64,000 nt of DNA from Acinetobacter puyangensis (GCF_900096995.1 NZ_OANT01000006.1:62001-126000), one strand, 5' to 3'; shown: positions 1 to 10,777, numbered from the stretch's first letter. The notes: generated by a model not told the origin, from the letters alone. A program made the numbers and translations.

Positions 1-60
1 TTGATCAATCAACTCTTTTATATGCCCCGCAGTTTTGTCAATACTATCATTTGATGTCAT
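1..60 (-). CDS. N-terminal fragment of an unidentified protein (runs off left edge)
   Basis: Only the first 20 codons are in the window, read leftward from an ATG at 60. The peptide begins MTSNDSIDKTAGHIKELIDQ. A ribosome binding site (AAGGAA, about 7 nt upstream) precedes the ATG, which supports a real start. The sequence is hydrophilic with no signal peptide, and too short to assign to a family. It is divergent from the serine hydrolase gene at 348, and the 287 bases between them are AT-rich. Confidence 0.5.
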   Translation of the reverse strand, partial: MTSNDSIDKTAGHIKELIDQ

Positions 61-278
61 TTTCTCATTCCTTTTTTCCGAGTTGTCTTAATTGAGACTT
101 TAATAAAAAACACGTTGTGAATAAATATGATGAAAGTCTAAGGCTGAATTTTTAAATCTAAGTTTTTAAATTATAAGGGGAAAAATAAATAAATAAAAGG
201 TCATATAGAATTTTTGACTGACTTTCTTGATTATTTTTGATCTCCAAAAATTTCATTAAAAATCGGGCATTTTCGCAA

Positions 279-306
279 TTGAGTGTTGCTATTTTCACTT
301 TAGAAT
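279..306 (+). promoter_or_regulatory. Putative sigma-70 promoter of the serine hydrolase gene
   Basis: TTGAGT at 279-284 and TAGAAT at 301-306 are separated by 16 bases. The start codon lies about 40 bases downstream, with an AAGGA ribosome site in between. Nothing else is visible in 61-278 apart from AT-rich sequence. Confidence 0.4.
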
Positions 307-347
307 ACAAAGTATGCGATACATTTATCTTTATCAAGGACTAGATC

Positions 348-1622
348 ATGCAAGGTTTGAAAATCATCAAGAAAATTACCCAGGGGAAAAAAGACAATTA
401 CCGTGGGCAATGTGATGAACAGTTTCAGCCTGTTGCACAAGTTTTAAGTCAGATACAGCCAGAAACCACATTGGGCGGCGCTGCCATTAGTGTTTATTTT
501 CAGGGGCAGCAGGTTGCCGAACTTTATACCGGAGAAGCCAAACCGGAAGAGGCTTGGGATCAGCGACATATGGCCTTGAGCTATTCAACCGGCAAAGCAA
601 TATTGGCAACTTTAACGCATATTTTAGCCAGTCAGGATTTGCTGGATTATGATGTGCCGATTGCACACTATTGGCCGGAATTTGCCCAAAATGATAAGGC
701 AAAAATTACCTTAAGACATGTACTTAGCCATCAAAGTGGCTTGTATGATATTCGACATACGATTTCCAGTGCTGCGCAAATGCTGGACTGGCAAGGCATG
801 TTACAGGCATATGAGCAGGCGACACCACGTTTTGCGCCTGCAACTGCGACAGCCTATCAAGCTTTAAGTTTTGGCTGGCTTGTCGGTGGTACGCTGGAAA
901 AAATTATGCAAAAACCACTGGCAGAATTATTGCAGACCTATCTGGTTGAACCTTTAGCGCTTGATGGTGCATATTTTGGTGTGCCCGAAGATCAGCTTGA
1001 GCGTGTGGCCAAACCCTTTAAAAAGATCAAGGAAGATCAAGCACAAATCCAGAAACCACGTAAACCTTTAACAGCTGAAGGACGCAGGCCTTTAAGTTTT
1101 ACCGAGCGAGTCATTAGCCTAAGCGGTATCAATCCTTATGATGCTGATGATGCACTGGTGCCGCGCAGTATGGGTAAATTTGATTTCTATAGTGATGAAG
1201 CATTACAAGCGATTATTCCGTCTGCCAATGGAGTATTCACTGCAAATAGTTTGGCGAAGATGTATGCCATGCTTGCCAATAAAGGGCACTGGAATGGTCA
1301 GCAATTGATTCGTCCTGAAATATTTGAAGAACTCAGCAGCATTCAGACTTATGCTCGAGATAAAGTGATGCCGATACCGATGCATTGGCGCTTGGGTTAT
1401 CATCGGGTATTTACCTTGGGTAAGCGTGTGCCAACTGCTTTTGGTCATATTGGCTATAATGGTTCTGGCGCATGGTGTGATCCTACACGTAATTTAAGTT
1501 TTTCCTATATTCATAATTTTAAATCCGGCAACATTACTGGTGATTATCGTTTGTGGTGGTTAACTCAAACAGTCTTGCAATGTGCTGATGAAGCATTAAA
1601 AGGTCATAAAAGCTGGTTTTAG
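348..1622 (+). CDS. Serine hydrolase, class C beta-lactamase fold (EstB/LACTB-like)
   Basis: A 424-residue protein of the beta-lactamase-related serine hydrolase family (penicillin-binding-protein fold). The nucleophile motif SxxK is seen as S80-T-G-K83. A tyrosine motif (YQAL, Y170) replaces the usual YxN, as in EstB-type esterases. A late GHIGYNGSG segment, around residue 367, fits the third active-site element. No signal peptide or lipobox is visible, so a cytoplasmic carboxylesterase or lipase-like role is more likely than periplasmic beta-lactamase activity. The start has an AAGGA site 8 bases upstream. Substrate unknown. It stands alone between a divergent partial gene and a protease gene. 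Confidence 0.85.
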   Translation: MQGLKIIKKITQGKKDNYRGQCDEQFQPVAQVLSQIQPETTLGGAAISVYFQGQQVAELYTGEAKPEEAWDQRHMALSYSTGKAILATLTHILASQDLLDYDVPIAHYWPEFAQNDKAKITLRHVLSHQSGLYDIRHTISSAAQMLDWQGMLQAYEQATPRFAPATATAYQALSFGWLVGGTLEKIMQKPLAELLQTYLVEPLALDGAYFGVPEDQLERVAKPFKKIKEDQAQIQKPRKPLTAEGRRPLSFTERVISLSGINPYDADDALVPRSMGKFDFYSDEALQAIIPSANGVFTANSLAKMYAMLANKGHWNGQQLIRPEIFEELSSIQTYARDKVMPIPMHWRLGYHRVFTLGKRVPTAFGHIGYNGSGAWCDPTRNLSFSYIHNFKSGNITGDYRLWWLTQTVLQCADEALKGHKSWF

Positions 1623-1737
1623 GCCAGTTTTGTCTCTGATTTTAAATCTAATATTTTAAACTGGGTTACATTTCTATATTGAGAAAAGTGATGCGCTCTG
1701 ATAATAAGTAGTCATCATTTTCTAATTTTATCCGACA

Positions 1738-3210
1738 TTGAAAACGCTCTTTTTATCGACAGTTTGTGCTGCAAATTTGGCCTTTAGTTCAATTGCCTGG
1801 TCACATGGTGATATGGACTGGAGCAGTATGACTATGGGAAAAAATCAATATCTGGATATTCCCGATTTGGGTAGTCAGGTGGGTTTAATTAGTCGCCAGC
1901 AAGAAAAACAAATTGGTGAAAAAGTATTGCGTCAGGTGCGCCAGCAATTACCAGAAATTCAGGATGCTTGGCTCGAAGATGAAATAAATCAAATTTTTGC
2001 CAGTATTTATAGCCAAACCAATATGGGTAAGCCTATTGCATTGGTTGTGGTACGTGATCAACAAATTAATGCGTTTGCCGTGCCTGGTGGTTTATTTGCA
2101 ATTAACGCCGGCACTATTACTTCATCACATAATATCGATGAAATTGCGGGTGTTATGGCACATGAAATTGCACATGTTACACAACGTCATTACAGTCGCA
2201 GTCAGGAAGCCTTTAAAGGACAGGGACTTTTAGCTTTAGCTGGTTTATTGGCAGGTATTGCGGTCGCATCCCAATCGTCTGATGCCGGTGCAGCAGTCAT
2301 GTTGGGTACACAGGCTGCCATGCTGGATAAACAACTCTCTTATAGTCGTAATCAGGAACGCGAAGCGGATCGTGTCGGTATGCAATATATGGCGATTGCT
2401 GGTTATAATCCGGAAAGCATGGCAGATTTTTTTGAACTGATGCAACGCTCATCGACACAATTAAGTTATTTGCCGGATTTCTGGTTAACCCATCCATTGA
2501 CCACCGAACGAATGAGTGAGGCACGTTTAAGAGCACGTCAATATAATATTAAGACGAACAATAGCCTTGAGAAACAACAAAAGTTTGAATTGATTCGATG
2601 GCGTACTGCTGTATTGGGTGGTTATGCCAATCTTAATCAGCTAAAGTCGCTTGCACTGCGCAATTCCTCGGCGGCTTTGGCATTGGCGAGTTACTATATA
2701 CAACATTCTCAATATCAGAATGCTAAGGATATACTGGATACGATTCAACCGACAGCCATTCAAAAAACTTTATATAGTCTGACTTGGTCGGATTGGTATA
2801 TGGCGCAAGGACAGTATGAGCAGGCCTTACAGACAATATTACCCTTATATCGTATTGCGCCTGAAAATCGGGCAGTGGCATTAAAACTTGCGGAAATCTA
2901 TATCTTGAATAAACAACCAAATGATGCCAATAAGATTCTAACCACCTTATCCAGCCGTTTTCCGATGGACACTAGTGTATGGCAACTGTTGCAACGGGCA
3001 GAAGATCTTCGAGTGGACAGTCCGGTGCGTGCGATCAATGTGTTGCGTTACCGTGCAGAAGTTCAATTCTGGAATGGTCAGGAAGAAGAGGCGATTAAAA
3101 GCCTATTACATGCGCAGCGTTTGAGTAAAGAGAAAAACAATGAAGCATTAAAGGCACAAATAGAAGGGCGTTTAAAACAAATGCAGGATGCCAGACAATT
3201 GAAAATTTAA
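1738..3210 (+). CDS. M48-family zinc metalloprotease with C-terminal helical repeats (BepA/YfgC-like)
   Basis: A 490-residue exported protein. An N-terminal hydrophobic signal (residues 1-22, ending AWS) is followed by an M48 peptidase domain. Zinc site HEIAH is at 142-146 and the third ligand glutamate lies in the EREAD motif near 209. The C-terminal half (about 285-480) is helical and TPR-like (for example EQALQTILPLYRIAPENRAVALKLAEIY). This matches BepA/YfgC, a periplasmic protease and chaperone that helps assemble the LPS transporter LptD and degrades misfolded outer-membrane proteins. The start is TTG at 1738: an in-frame stop lies at 1723 and no ATG encodes the signal peptide. The ribosome site is weak, so translation may be low. 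Confidence 0.88.
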   Translation: MKTLFLSTVCAANLAFSSIAWSHGDMDWSSMTMGKNQYLDIPDLGSQVGLISRQQEKQIGEKVLRQVRQQLPEIQDAWLEDEINQIFASIYSQTNMGKPIALVVVRDQQINAFAVPGGLFAINAGTITSSHNIDEIAGVMAHEIAHVTQRHYSRSQEAFKGQGLLALAGLLAGIAVASQSSDAGAAVMLGTQAAMLDKQLSYSRNQEREADRVGMQYMAIAGYNPESMADFFELMQRSSTQLSYLPDFWLTHPLTTERMSEARLRARQYNIKTNNSLEKQQKFELIRWRTAVLGGYANLNQLKSLALRNSSAALALASYYIQHSQYQNAKDILDTIQPTAIQKTLYSLTWSDWYMAQGQYEQALQTILPLYRIAPENRAVALKLAEIYILNKQPNDANKILTTLSSRFPMDTSVWQLLQRAEDLRVDSPVRAINVLRYRAEVQFWNGQEEEAIKSLLHAQRLSKEKNNEALKAQIEGRLKQMQDARQLKI

Positions 3211-3231
3211 ACTTTCTCAAGGAGAAGAAAG

Positions 3232-3609
3232 ATGATCAGAGGTCAATGTTTATGTGGCGAAGTCAAATATTCTTACAATGCGCCCATCGTAGAAACAATC
3301 ATTTGTCATTGTCTGGACTGTCAAAAAGCACAAGGTTCTTTATTTGCATTTAATAGCCCAATCGACCAACAAAAATTTGGCATTGAACAAGGTAAGTTGG
3401 CATTAAAAGAATTTTTCTATACAGAAAACAAGGCACGGGTATTTTGTCTACATTGTGGCAGTCCTTTGTATTCCTATCGAAAAGATCTTCCCAATGTCAT
3501 TCGACTACGCTTAGGTACAGTCACCGAAGGCAATATTCCTACACCCAAACAGGCTTTTTTTGTGCAACATTGCCCCGACTTTTTATTTATTCAATTATGT
3601 CAAGAATAA
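3232..3609 (+). CDS. GFA-family (DUF636/CENP-V) zinc-binding protein
   Basis: A 125-residue protein with the cysteine pattern of the glutathione-dependent formaldehyde-activating enzyme (GFA) family. It shows CLCGEVKY near the N terminus (Cys7, Cys9), CHCLDCQKAQGS (about 26-37) and FCLHCGSPLY (about 72-81), which together bind two zinc ions in the family. Most members have no proven substrate and GFA activity itself is doubtful for many homologues. The gene starts 21 bases after the protease gene with a good AAGGAGAAG ribosome site, so the two may be co-transcribed. Confidence 0.85.
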   Translation: MIRGQCLCGEVKYSYNAPIVETIICHCLDCQKAQGSLFAFNSPIDQQKFGIEQGKLALKEFFYTENKARVFCLHCGSPLYSYRKDLPNVIRLRLGTVTEGNIPTPKQAFFVQHCPDFLFIQLCQE

Positions 3610-3676
3610 ACAACCAGCTCCTAAGTAAAATTTATCTGATGAATGAGTTTGTAAAGGTGCATCGAGTTTGAGATCG

Positions 3677-3736
3677 TGATAATATAGGCTGCAATTCGGG
3701 TATTGCCCGATTTTTTTATGCGACCGATTCTTCGGT
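3677..3736 (+). promoter_or_regulatory. Extended -10 promoter followed by two hairpins: hisZ leader or attenuator-like region
   Basis: TGATAATAT at 3677-3685 is an extended -10 element, although no -35 is seen. It is followed by a terminator-like hairpin (TCGGG 3696-3700, CCCGA 3706-3710, then seven T at 3711-3717) and a second small hairpin (ACCGA 3723-3727, TCGGT 3732-3736) ending 25 bases before hisZ. The first hairpin could simply terminate the GFA gene, but only 44 bases then remain for a hisZ promoter. Confidence 0.35.
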
Positions 3737-3761
3737 ATTGATTTAATTTAGGTTTTACCAC

Positions 3762-4928
3762 ATGCCCATTTCAGAGACATGGTTGTTACCTGATGGTGTA
3801 GCAGATGTTCTACCCGAACAAGCTCAGGTAATTGAACGTTTACGTCGTCAAGCATTAGATTTCCTTGCACAGCGTGGTTATCAGCTGGTCTATACGCCAT
3901 TTATTGAATATTTGGAATCTTTATCTTCTTTAAGTGCACTCAATCACGATCTGGATTTGGTGACTTTTAAGATTATTGATCAGATTTCCGGGCGGTTACT
4001 GGGTGTTCGTGCCGATATGACACCACAGGTTGCACGTATTGATGCGCATGTTCGTCCGGTTTCAGGCGTTGCCCGTTATTGCTATGCAGGAACGATTTTA
4101 CATACCAAGCCGCAAGGTTTAACCGCTTCTCGTGCGCCCTTACAGTTAGGTGCAGAATTATTTGGTCACGATGGCTTGGATGCCGATCTGGAAATGATCG
4201 ATATCATGCTGGGTGTGCTGAATGTTGCCGGTTATCAGCAAGGGCTGCATTTGGATCTTGGACATGTCGGTTTATTCCGAAGTCTGGTTGAAGTGGCTGG
4301 ATTAAATAAAGACCAGGAACTTGAACTTTCTGAACTTTATCAGCGTAAAGCACTGCCGGAATTAAAAGATTTTACTGCAAGTTTAAATTATGGTTCAGAC
4401 TTCTACGAATTAGGTCGTCTATCCGGTGATCTCGATGCGTTGGCACAGCATTTATCTCAGGATATTCTGAATCATGCAAGTTTTCATCAGGCATTGACTA
4501 GTTTACAAACTGCAATCGAGCAAATTAAATCTCGATGGCCGCAGGTATGTGTCGGTGTCGATGTGGTCGAGCTGCGTAGTTATCATTATCATACTGGCTT
4601 GATGTTTGCTGTATATGCACCGAATCATGCTATGCCATTGGCACAAGGCGGTCGTTATGATGGCATTGGCGAACATTTCGGCCGTGCCCGTGCAGCAACC
4701 GGTTTTAGTTGTGATTTATATCGTCTGGTGGCCAATCAGTTTGCTCAGGTGGAGTTAATTGTGGCACCAAGTGGACGTGAACAGAATTTACAGGATGTAA
4801 TTGCGAATTTACGTCAGCAAGGGCATCACGTTATACAATTATTGGGACAGGATCAGCTTGATTCAGTGCCACAAGCGACACATCAGCTTGTGAATACAAA
4901 TCAGAGCTGGCAAGTTCAAACGATTTAA
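3762..4928 (+). CDS. hisZ: ATP phosphoribosyltransferase regulatory subunit HisZ
   Basis: A 388-residue class II histidyl-tRNA-synthetase-like protein lacking aminoacylation function. HisZ pairs with the short HisG to form the octameric ATP phosphoribosyltransferase that opens histidine biosynthesis and carries its feedback control. The N terminus (WLLPDGVADVLPEQA) and the segment RLLGVRADMTPQVARI are typical. The late segment LAQGGRYDGIGEHFGRARAATGFS corresponds to synthetase motif HisA/B. Length is normal for HisZ. Presence of hisZ implies a short-form HisG elsewhere. It precedes purA by 125 bases on the same strand, a linkage common in Acinetobacter and Pseudomonas that couples histidine and purine metabolism. 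Confidence 0.95.
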   Translation: MPISETWLLPDGVADVLPEQAQVIERLRRQALDFLAQRGYQLVYTPFIEYLESLSSLSALNHDLDLVTFKIIDQISGRLLGVRADMTPQVARIDAHVRPVSGVARYCYAGTILHTKPQGLTASRAPLQLGAELFGHDGLDADLEMIDIMLGVLNVAGYQQGLHLDLGHVGLFRSLVEVAGLNKDQELELSELYQRKALPELKDFTASLNYGSDFYELGRLSGDLDALAQHLSQDILNHASFHQALTSLQTAIEQIKSRWPQVCVGVDVVELRSYHYHTGLMFAVYAPNHAMPLAQGGRYDGIGEHFGRARAATGFSCDLYRLVANQFAQVELIVAPSGREQNLQDVIANLRQQGHHVIQLLGQDQLDSVPQATHQLVNTNQSWQVQTI

Positions 4929-5020
4929 AGCGGAGGAAGTTGTCTATAAATTTTCTGCTCTTAAATGATATCTGATTTTAAAAGTGGTCAAGGGAAAAAC
5001 TCCAATAGCAACTTCTTTAA

Positions 5021-6373
<1,353 letters not shown>

Positions 6374-6392
6374 TGAGTTAAAAGATAAATGA

Positions 6393-6426
6393 CCTTCCTC
6401 CCTTATTTGGGGGGAAAGTTGTTATT
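6393..6426 (+). terminator. Putative terminator after purA
   Basis: A pyrimidine arm CCTTCCTCCC is followed by GGGGGGAAAG, pairing with G-T wobbles across a six-base loop, then a T-rich tail (TTGTTATT). It ends before the convergent small gene at 6472. Confidence 0.5.
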
Positions 6427-6471
6427 AGATAGATAATTGATTTTAAGCTGGCGTAGTATATTAAAAATAAG

Positions 6472-6690
6472 TTAGATCACCAGTAATTGATACTCATCCT
6501 GCGTGATCTTGATTTTAATCTGTTTATATTTTCGTTTATTAGGATTCATTGAAGAGCCGACGACTTCTTCAAAAAATTTACGTTCCTGCATCAATTCATA
6601 ATACATGCGATAACCAATCAGTAGTTTTTCTGGCTTTTTTAATTTTTCAACTTCTTTAATTGATTCATTTAACTGATCAAAATATAACAT
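6472..6690 (-). CDS. Small conserved hypothetical protein, copy A of a tandem pair
   Basis: A 72-residue protein with no recognised domain, clearly a paralogue of the next gene (6781-7008). Shared core: KKPEKLLIGY, then YxELM, KFxxE, S-M-P-KRKYK-IKIK-T-DEYQL. I start it at the ATG at 6690. A GTG one codon earlier is possible, but the pair aligns best from the ATG, each with TTTTATGAG exactly nine bases before the start. The charged C terminus (KRKYKQIKIKITQDEYQLLVI) looks like one or two beta strands ending the protein. Function unknown; the basic KRKYK patch could bind nucleic acid or a protein partner, but that is a guess. Confidence 0.65.
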   Translation of the reverse strand: MLYFDQLNESIKEVEKLKKPEKLLIGYRMYYELMQERKFFEEVVGSSMNPNKRKYKQIKIKITQDEYQLLVI

Positions 6691-6780
6691 CACATTAAGC
6701 TCATAAAATTCGCTAGGATTAAGTACCTAACCTTGTGAATTTGAGATGGTAACTGCACCATTTCAAATAAAATTGTTATT

Positions 6781-7008
6781 TTAACTTTTAACTTCGAGTT
6801 GGTATTCATCTGTTGTGACTTTGATTTTAATTTTCTTGTATTTACGTTTGGTGGGTGTCATTGCTGAATTCATAATTTCATCTGCAAATTTTGGATTGTC
6901 CATCAACTCGGCATACGCTTTATACCCAATCAGGAGCTTTTCTGGTTTTTTCCCAGATTTTAAGGCTTCATCTATCAACTGATTTAAATTTTTAATACTA
7001 ATTTCCAT
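6781..7008 (-). CDS. Small conserved hypothetical protein, copy B of a tandem pair
   Basis: A 75-residue paralogue of the 6472-6690 product, about half identical, with the same order of helix (ISIKNLNQLIDEALKSG), KKPEKLLIGYKAYAELM and KRKYKKIKIKVTTDEYQLEV. Upstream starts at 7014 and 7071 are possible, but the conserved TTTTATGAG plus nine bases points to the ATG at 7008, and only that start matches copy A. It lies upstream of copy A by 90 bases, so both can share one transcript. No known function. Confidence 0.65.
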   Translation of the reverse strand: MEISIKNLNQLIDEALKSGKKPEKLLIGYKAYAELMDNPKFADEIMNSAMTPTKRKYKKIKIKVTTDEYQLEVKS

Positions 7009-7112
7009 CGACATATACTCATAAAAGTCTTTCAGTGATCTTAAGATTAAATTGTTACACCTAAAAGTCATTGCAGAAAATATACGTTTAGGTGTCTAAA
7101 TTTTGCCACACC

Positions 7113-7137
7113 TTAAAATCAACCATAAACTATGGTT
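7113..7137 (-). terminator. Putative weak terminator after trmA
   Basis: On the minus strand AACCAT-AGTTT-ATGGTT forms a six-base-pair hairpin followed by GATTTT. It is 50 bases downstream of the trmA stop. A further inverted repeat, AGGTGT/ACACCT, lies at about 7090-7112. Confidence 0.35.
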
Positions 7138-7186
7138 AATTTTAATGCATACTATTTATTTATAATTACATTAAATACAGCAATAA

Positions 7187-8272
7187 TTAAATTCGCTCTA
7201 ATAATATACCTGATTCTACATGATGTGTGTAAGGAAACTGGTCAAATAGGGCAAAGCGTTTAATCTGATGCGTTTGGGTTAAGGTCTTGAGATTGTCATG
7301 CAGGGTATCGGGATTACAGGAAATATAGATAATTCGTTGAAATTGGGCAATCAATTTTAAGGTATCATCATCAATGCCCGCACGCGGTGGATCGACAAAC
7401 ACAGTATCAAATTGATATTGTTGTAAATCAATATTTTGTTCTTTTAAACGACGAAATTCACGTTTACCTTGATAAGCTTCGGTAAATTCCTCTGCAGAAA
7501 GTCTTGCAATCTGTATATTATCAATTTGATTTTGCTGCATATTCCATTCCGCAGCATGTACCGAACTTTTGGCGATTTCTGTGGCAAAAACTTTTTTAAA
7601 ATAATGCGAAAGGGGCAGGGTAAAATTACCAATGCCACAATACAGTTCCAGCAAGTCACCGGAAGTTCCTTGTGCAACCTCACATGCCCACGACAGCATT
7701 TTTTCACAGACTTTGGCATTTGGCTGGGTAAAACCATTTTCAATTTGTTTATAAATATACTGACGTTCGCCCACAGTTAATTTTTCTATCACAAATTCAT
7801 CAGCAAGAACAATTTTTTGTCCACGACTGCGACCAATAATTTTAATATTCAGATCTTGCTGTAATTGTAGGGCGTGGTCTTGCCACTCTTGATCCAGTTT
7901 CCGATGATAAATCAGGGAAACCAGCATCTCACCGCTTAAAGTCGCAAGAAAATCAATTTCAAATAAACGTTTGGCTAATACCGGAATATTTTTAATGGCC
8001 TGTAATAATTTTGGCATTAAATCATTAATGGATTGATCTGCAATCGGAAATTCATCAATGCGAACCACAGTTTTATTTTTACCATCTTCGCTACGTTCAA
8101 ACATGGCATAAAACATGTCATCTTCGCTATGCCAGATACGAAATTCTGCACGCATACGAAAATGTTGTTCAGGTGAAGCAAATACTTCTAAAGGTGGAAT
8201 ATCAAACTCAGCAAATTGTGCTTGGATACGCTGTGTTTTATCGTCAAGTTGTTGCTGATAGGCTTGGGTCAT
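7187..8272 (-). CDS. trmA: tRNA (uracil-5-)-methyltransferase TrmA
   Basis: A 361-residue SAM-dependent enzyme that makes 5-methyluridine at position 54 of the tRNA T loop. The N-terminal [11 protein letters not shown], the SAM-binding [15 protein letters not shown], the DPPRAGID motif and the catalytic-cysteine motif YISCNPDTL are all present. Like other TrmA (and unlike RumA/RlmD) it lacks an N-terminal TRAM domain and iron-sulphur cysteines. Length is close to the 366 residues of the E. coli enzyme. It is divergent from the TonB receptor gene at 8521. Confidence 0.95.
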   Translation of the reverse strand: MTQAYQQQLDDKTQRIQAQFAEFDIPPLEVFASPEQHFRMRAEFRIWHSEDDMFYAMFERSEDGKNKTVVRIDEFPIADQSINDLMPKLLQAIKNIPVLAKRLFEIDFLATLSGEMLVSLIYHRKLDQEWQDHALQLQQDLNIKIIGRSRGQKIVLADEFVIEKLTVGERQYIYKQIENGFTQPNAKVCEKMLSWACEVAQGTSGDLLELYCGIGNFTLPLSHYFKKVFATEIAKSSVHAAEWNMQQNQIDNIQIARLSAEEFTEAYQGKREFRRLKEQNIDLQQYQFDTVFVDPPRAGIDDDTLKLIAQFQRIIYISCNPDTLHDNLKTLTQTHQIKRFALFDQFPYTHHVESGILLERI

Positions 8273-8433
8273 TATGTTGCAAGAATTTAAAAAAGTGGGT
8301 TGAACATTTTAGCAAAATCTCGTTAGAAAAACAGAAGATAATCTTAATGAAAATCCTATGTAGTACAACCGATATGTATAGCATCAAGATTAGAATTACT
8401 AAACAAAGCTAGCTATCATATATATTGACTTAT

Positions 8434-8503
8434 AAATTGTAAGAGAATGTAAAAAAATGTGTTGACTAAAGTTTTCTCAATAGAAGATAATAGTTCTCAT
8501 TAA
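8434..8503 (+). promoter_or_regulatory. Fur-box promoter of the first TonB-dependent receptor
   Basis: TTGACT (8462-8467) and GATAAT (8486-8491) are separated by 18 bases and look like a sigma-70 promoter. A Fur-box-like sequence, AGATAATAGTTCTCATTA (8485-8502), overlaps the -10. The 34 bases at 8434-8467 are almost identical to 10899-10932 before the second receptor (32 of 34). Iron repression by Fur is therefore likely. Confidence 0.7.
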
Positions 8504-8520
8504 AATTATCCTAAGGCATC

Positions 8521-10755
8521 ATGGTGAAATTCATGGCTTATCAATCCCCACTTGCTATAGCAGTTAATATCTCTTTATTTTCTTTAGCTGCCACACTGAG
8601 TCCTGCTATTTTTGCTGAAGATAATGTACAGCAACTCCCAGTAATTGTTGTAAAAGCTGATTCACAGGAAACAGATGCGACGGGCAAACTTAAAAAAGAT
8701 GCGACCTTAGGTATTCTTGGCGAGAAAGCAGTATTGGATACGCCCTTTAGTATTCAATCTTATACAGAACAAGCAATTAAAGATAAGCAGGCAGATTCGA
8801 TTGCAGGCATTCTTAAAAATGATCCAAGTATTCGTACCACCACGAACAGTGGTCATTTAAACGAAAACTTTATGATTCGTGGTTTTGCTGTGACGTGGGA
8901 AGATGCCAACATCAATGGTTCTTATGGTATGTCACCAAGTGGCCGGACTCCAACTGATATTTTGAGCTCTGCCAGTGTACTAAAAGGACCGAATGCATTG
9001 ATTGCTGGTATGGCCCCAGGCGGTAGTATTGGTGGTGTAGTGATGGCAACCACCAAACGTGCTGATCGAGATTTGACCCAAGTCTCAGCCATGTATGAGG
9101 ATGGTGGTTATTACAAATCCGGTTTTGATGTAGCTCGTCGTTTTGGTGAAAATCAGGAGTTTGGCGCACGTCTCAGTGCGACCTATGGACAAGGCGAACA
9201 TATTGTTGAAGGTTTAGAAGATAAAAATACCGCGGCCGTATTGGCGCTGGACTATACGACCGATCAAGCCAAAATCAACTTCGATGCCTACACCACACGT
9301 GACAGTCGTGATGGTGGCTCACCGGCGATGATCTCTTTTTCAACCTTGAAGCGTGTTTTACCCGCGCCAGATGGTAAGCTGAATTATTTCCCACATTTAG
9401 AAGGCATGCAAAGTGCCAACTATGTGGGTTTATCGGGTGAATATAAACTTCTACCTAATTTAAAAGCATTTGCTGGTGCTGGGTTCAATGAACGTGAATA
9501 CCGTGGACATTTATTTGGGACACGTATGGTTGTACGGGATTTACCTGCCAATTATTGTGTGAGTGCTACTCAATGTCTAGGTAATACTAAGCCTCTAATT
9601 GGTGCGAATGGGGACGCCTTGGCACAATATTATAGAGTTGGTTCAAAAGAGCATAACACCACGTTTAATGCGGGCCTAGAAGGTCAAATTTTCACGGGTG
9701 ATATTTCCCACACTTTGGCATTCCGTGCTGATTATCTAAAACGCAAATACAGCCAACATAAAGGGCGAGGTGCAGCAGAAGTTTACTTCCCAACCAATAT
9801 CTATGATCCAAGCAGTGAAGGACATATGCCAAATACATGGCCAGAGATTGTTCCAACTGCGGATGATGTGTATGTCAGCTATAGTCTAAGTGACCAGATT
9901 TCTATGTTGGACGATAAGCTACAGTTTATTTTAGGTGTACGTTATCAAGACATGGATTTAAAATCACTGACAACCAATATTAAATTGAAAGATGATAAGT
10001 TATCTCCAAGTGCAGCCATCATTGTGAAACCTTTTGGTGAAGAAACCTCATTCTATGCCAGCTATGTTGAAGGCCTAGTGAGGGGTGCAACTGTAAGCGT
10101 AGCGACTGATGCAAATTACAATAAGACATTTGCACCGTTTGAAAGTAAGCAGTATGAAATTGGTGCTAAATATCAAGGCGATCGTTGGTTACACACTTTA
10201 GCGCTTTATCAAATTAAAAAGCCAAGTACGCTGACGGATTCAACCTACCGTGATTCAAATGATGCAAAAATTACCCAAATCACAACCGATGGTGCGAAGA
10301 CTGAATCAAAAGGAGTTGAATACGGTTTTTCAGGTAAAGTCACTAACGACTTGATTGTTTACGGTAACTTGGCATACATTGATACCGAATATACAAAAGC
10401 GATTTCAAGTGGTGTGAATCTTTCAGGTAAAACCATTGAAGGTACACCTGAGTTCACAGCAGGTGTGGGTGTAGATTATCAAATCCCATTTGTTGAAGGG
10501 TTAAGCGTAAATGCGTTTGCTACCTATGTCGATGAACAATATTTAACTGCGGACAATACGCTTAAGTTACCTGATTATACTTTGGTTGATTTAGGTGCAA
10601 AATATACGACTAAACTTGGCGGTGTAAATACAACTTTCCGTGTCAATGTCGATAACGTTGCTGACAAAAAGTATTGGGATGGTGTGTTCACCAGTGGCTT
10701 TACCACGGTTGGTGCAGGTCGTAATTATAAGCTAGGCGTAACATTTGATTTCTAA
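8521..10755 (+). CDS. TonB-dependent siderophore receptor (outer membrane), copy 1
   Basis: A 744-residue outer-membrane receptor of the FhuE/Fiu-like siderophore class. A signal peptide (ending near IFAED) is followed by a possible TonB box (LPVIVVKA). The plug domain runs from about 60 to 175 (DTPFSIQSYTEQAIKDKQADSI, ASVLKGPNALIAGMAPGGSIGGVV), and the 22-strand barrel ends in aromatic Phe (KLGVTFDF). A cysteine pair (NYCVSATQC) sits in a predicted extracellular loop. The start is ATG 8521 with TAAGG close upstream; ATG 8533 is an alternative. Substrate is not identifiable from sequence. The gene pairs with the next receptor (10997), has its own Fur-type promoter and terminator, and no siderophore-processing genes adjoin it. 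Confidence 0.9.
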   Translation: MVKFMAYQSPLAIAVNISLFSLAATLSPAIFAEDNVQQLPVIVVKADSQETDATGKLKKDATLGILGEKAVLDTPFSIQSYTEQAIKDKQADSIAGILKNDPSIRTTTNSGHLNENFMIRGFAVTWEDANINGSYGMSPSGRTPTDILSSASVLKGPNALIAGMAPGGSIGGVVMATTKRADRDLTQVSAMYEDGGYYKSGFDVARRFGENQEFGARLSATYGQGEHIVEGLEDKNTAAVLALDYTTDQAKINFDAYTTRDSRDGGSPAMISFSTLKRVLPAPDGKLNYFPHLEGMQSANYVGLSGEYKLLPNLKAFAGAGFNEREYRGHLFGTRMVVRDLPANYCVSATQCLGNTKPLIGANGDALAQYYRVGSKEHNTTFNAGLEGQIFTGDISHTLAFRADYLKRKYSQHKGRGAAEVYFPTNIYDPSSEGHMPNTWPEIVPTADDVYVSYSLSDQISMLDDKLQFILGVRYQDMDLKSLTTNIKLKDDKLSPSAAIIVKPFGEETSFYASYVEGLVRGATVSVATDANYNKTFAPFESKQYEIGAKYQGDRWLHTLALYQIKKPSTLTDSTYRDSNDAKITQITTDGAKTESKGVEYGFSGKVTNDLIVYGNLAYIDTEYTKAISSGVNLSGKTIEGTPEFTAGVGVDYQIPFVEGLSVNAFATYVDEQYLTADNTLKLPDYTLVDLGAKYTTKLGGVNTTFRVNVDNVADKKYWDGVFTSGFTTVGAGRNYKLGVTFDF

Positions 10756-10777
10756 ATTTTAAGAACTTAAATCGATA

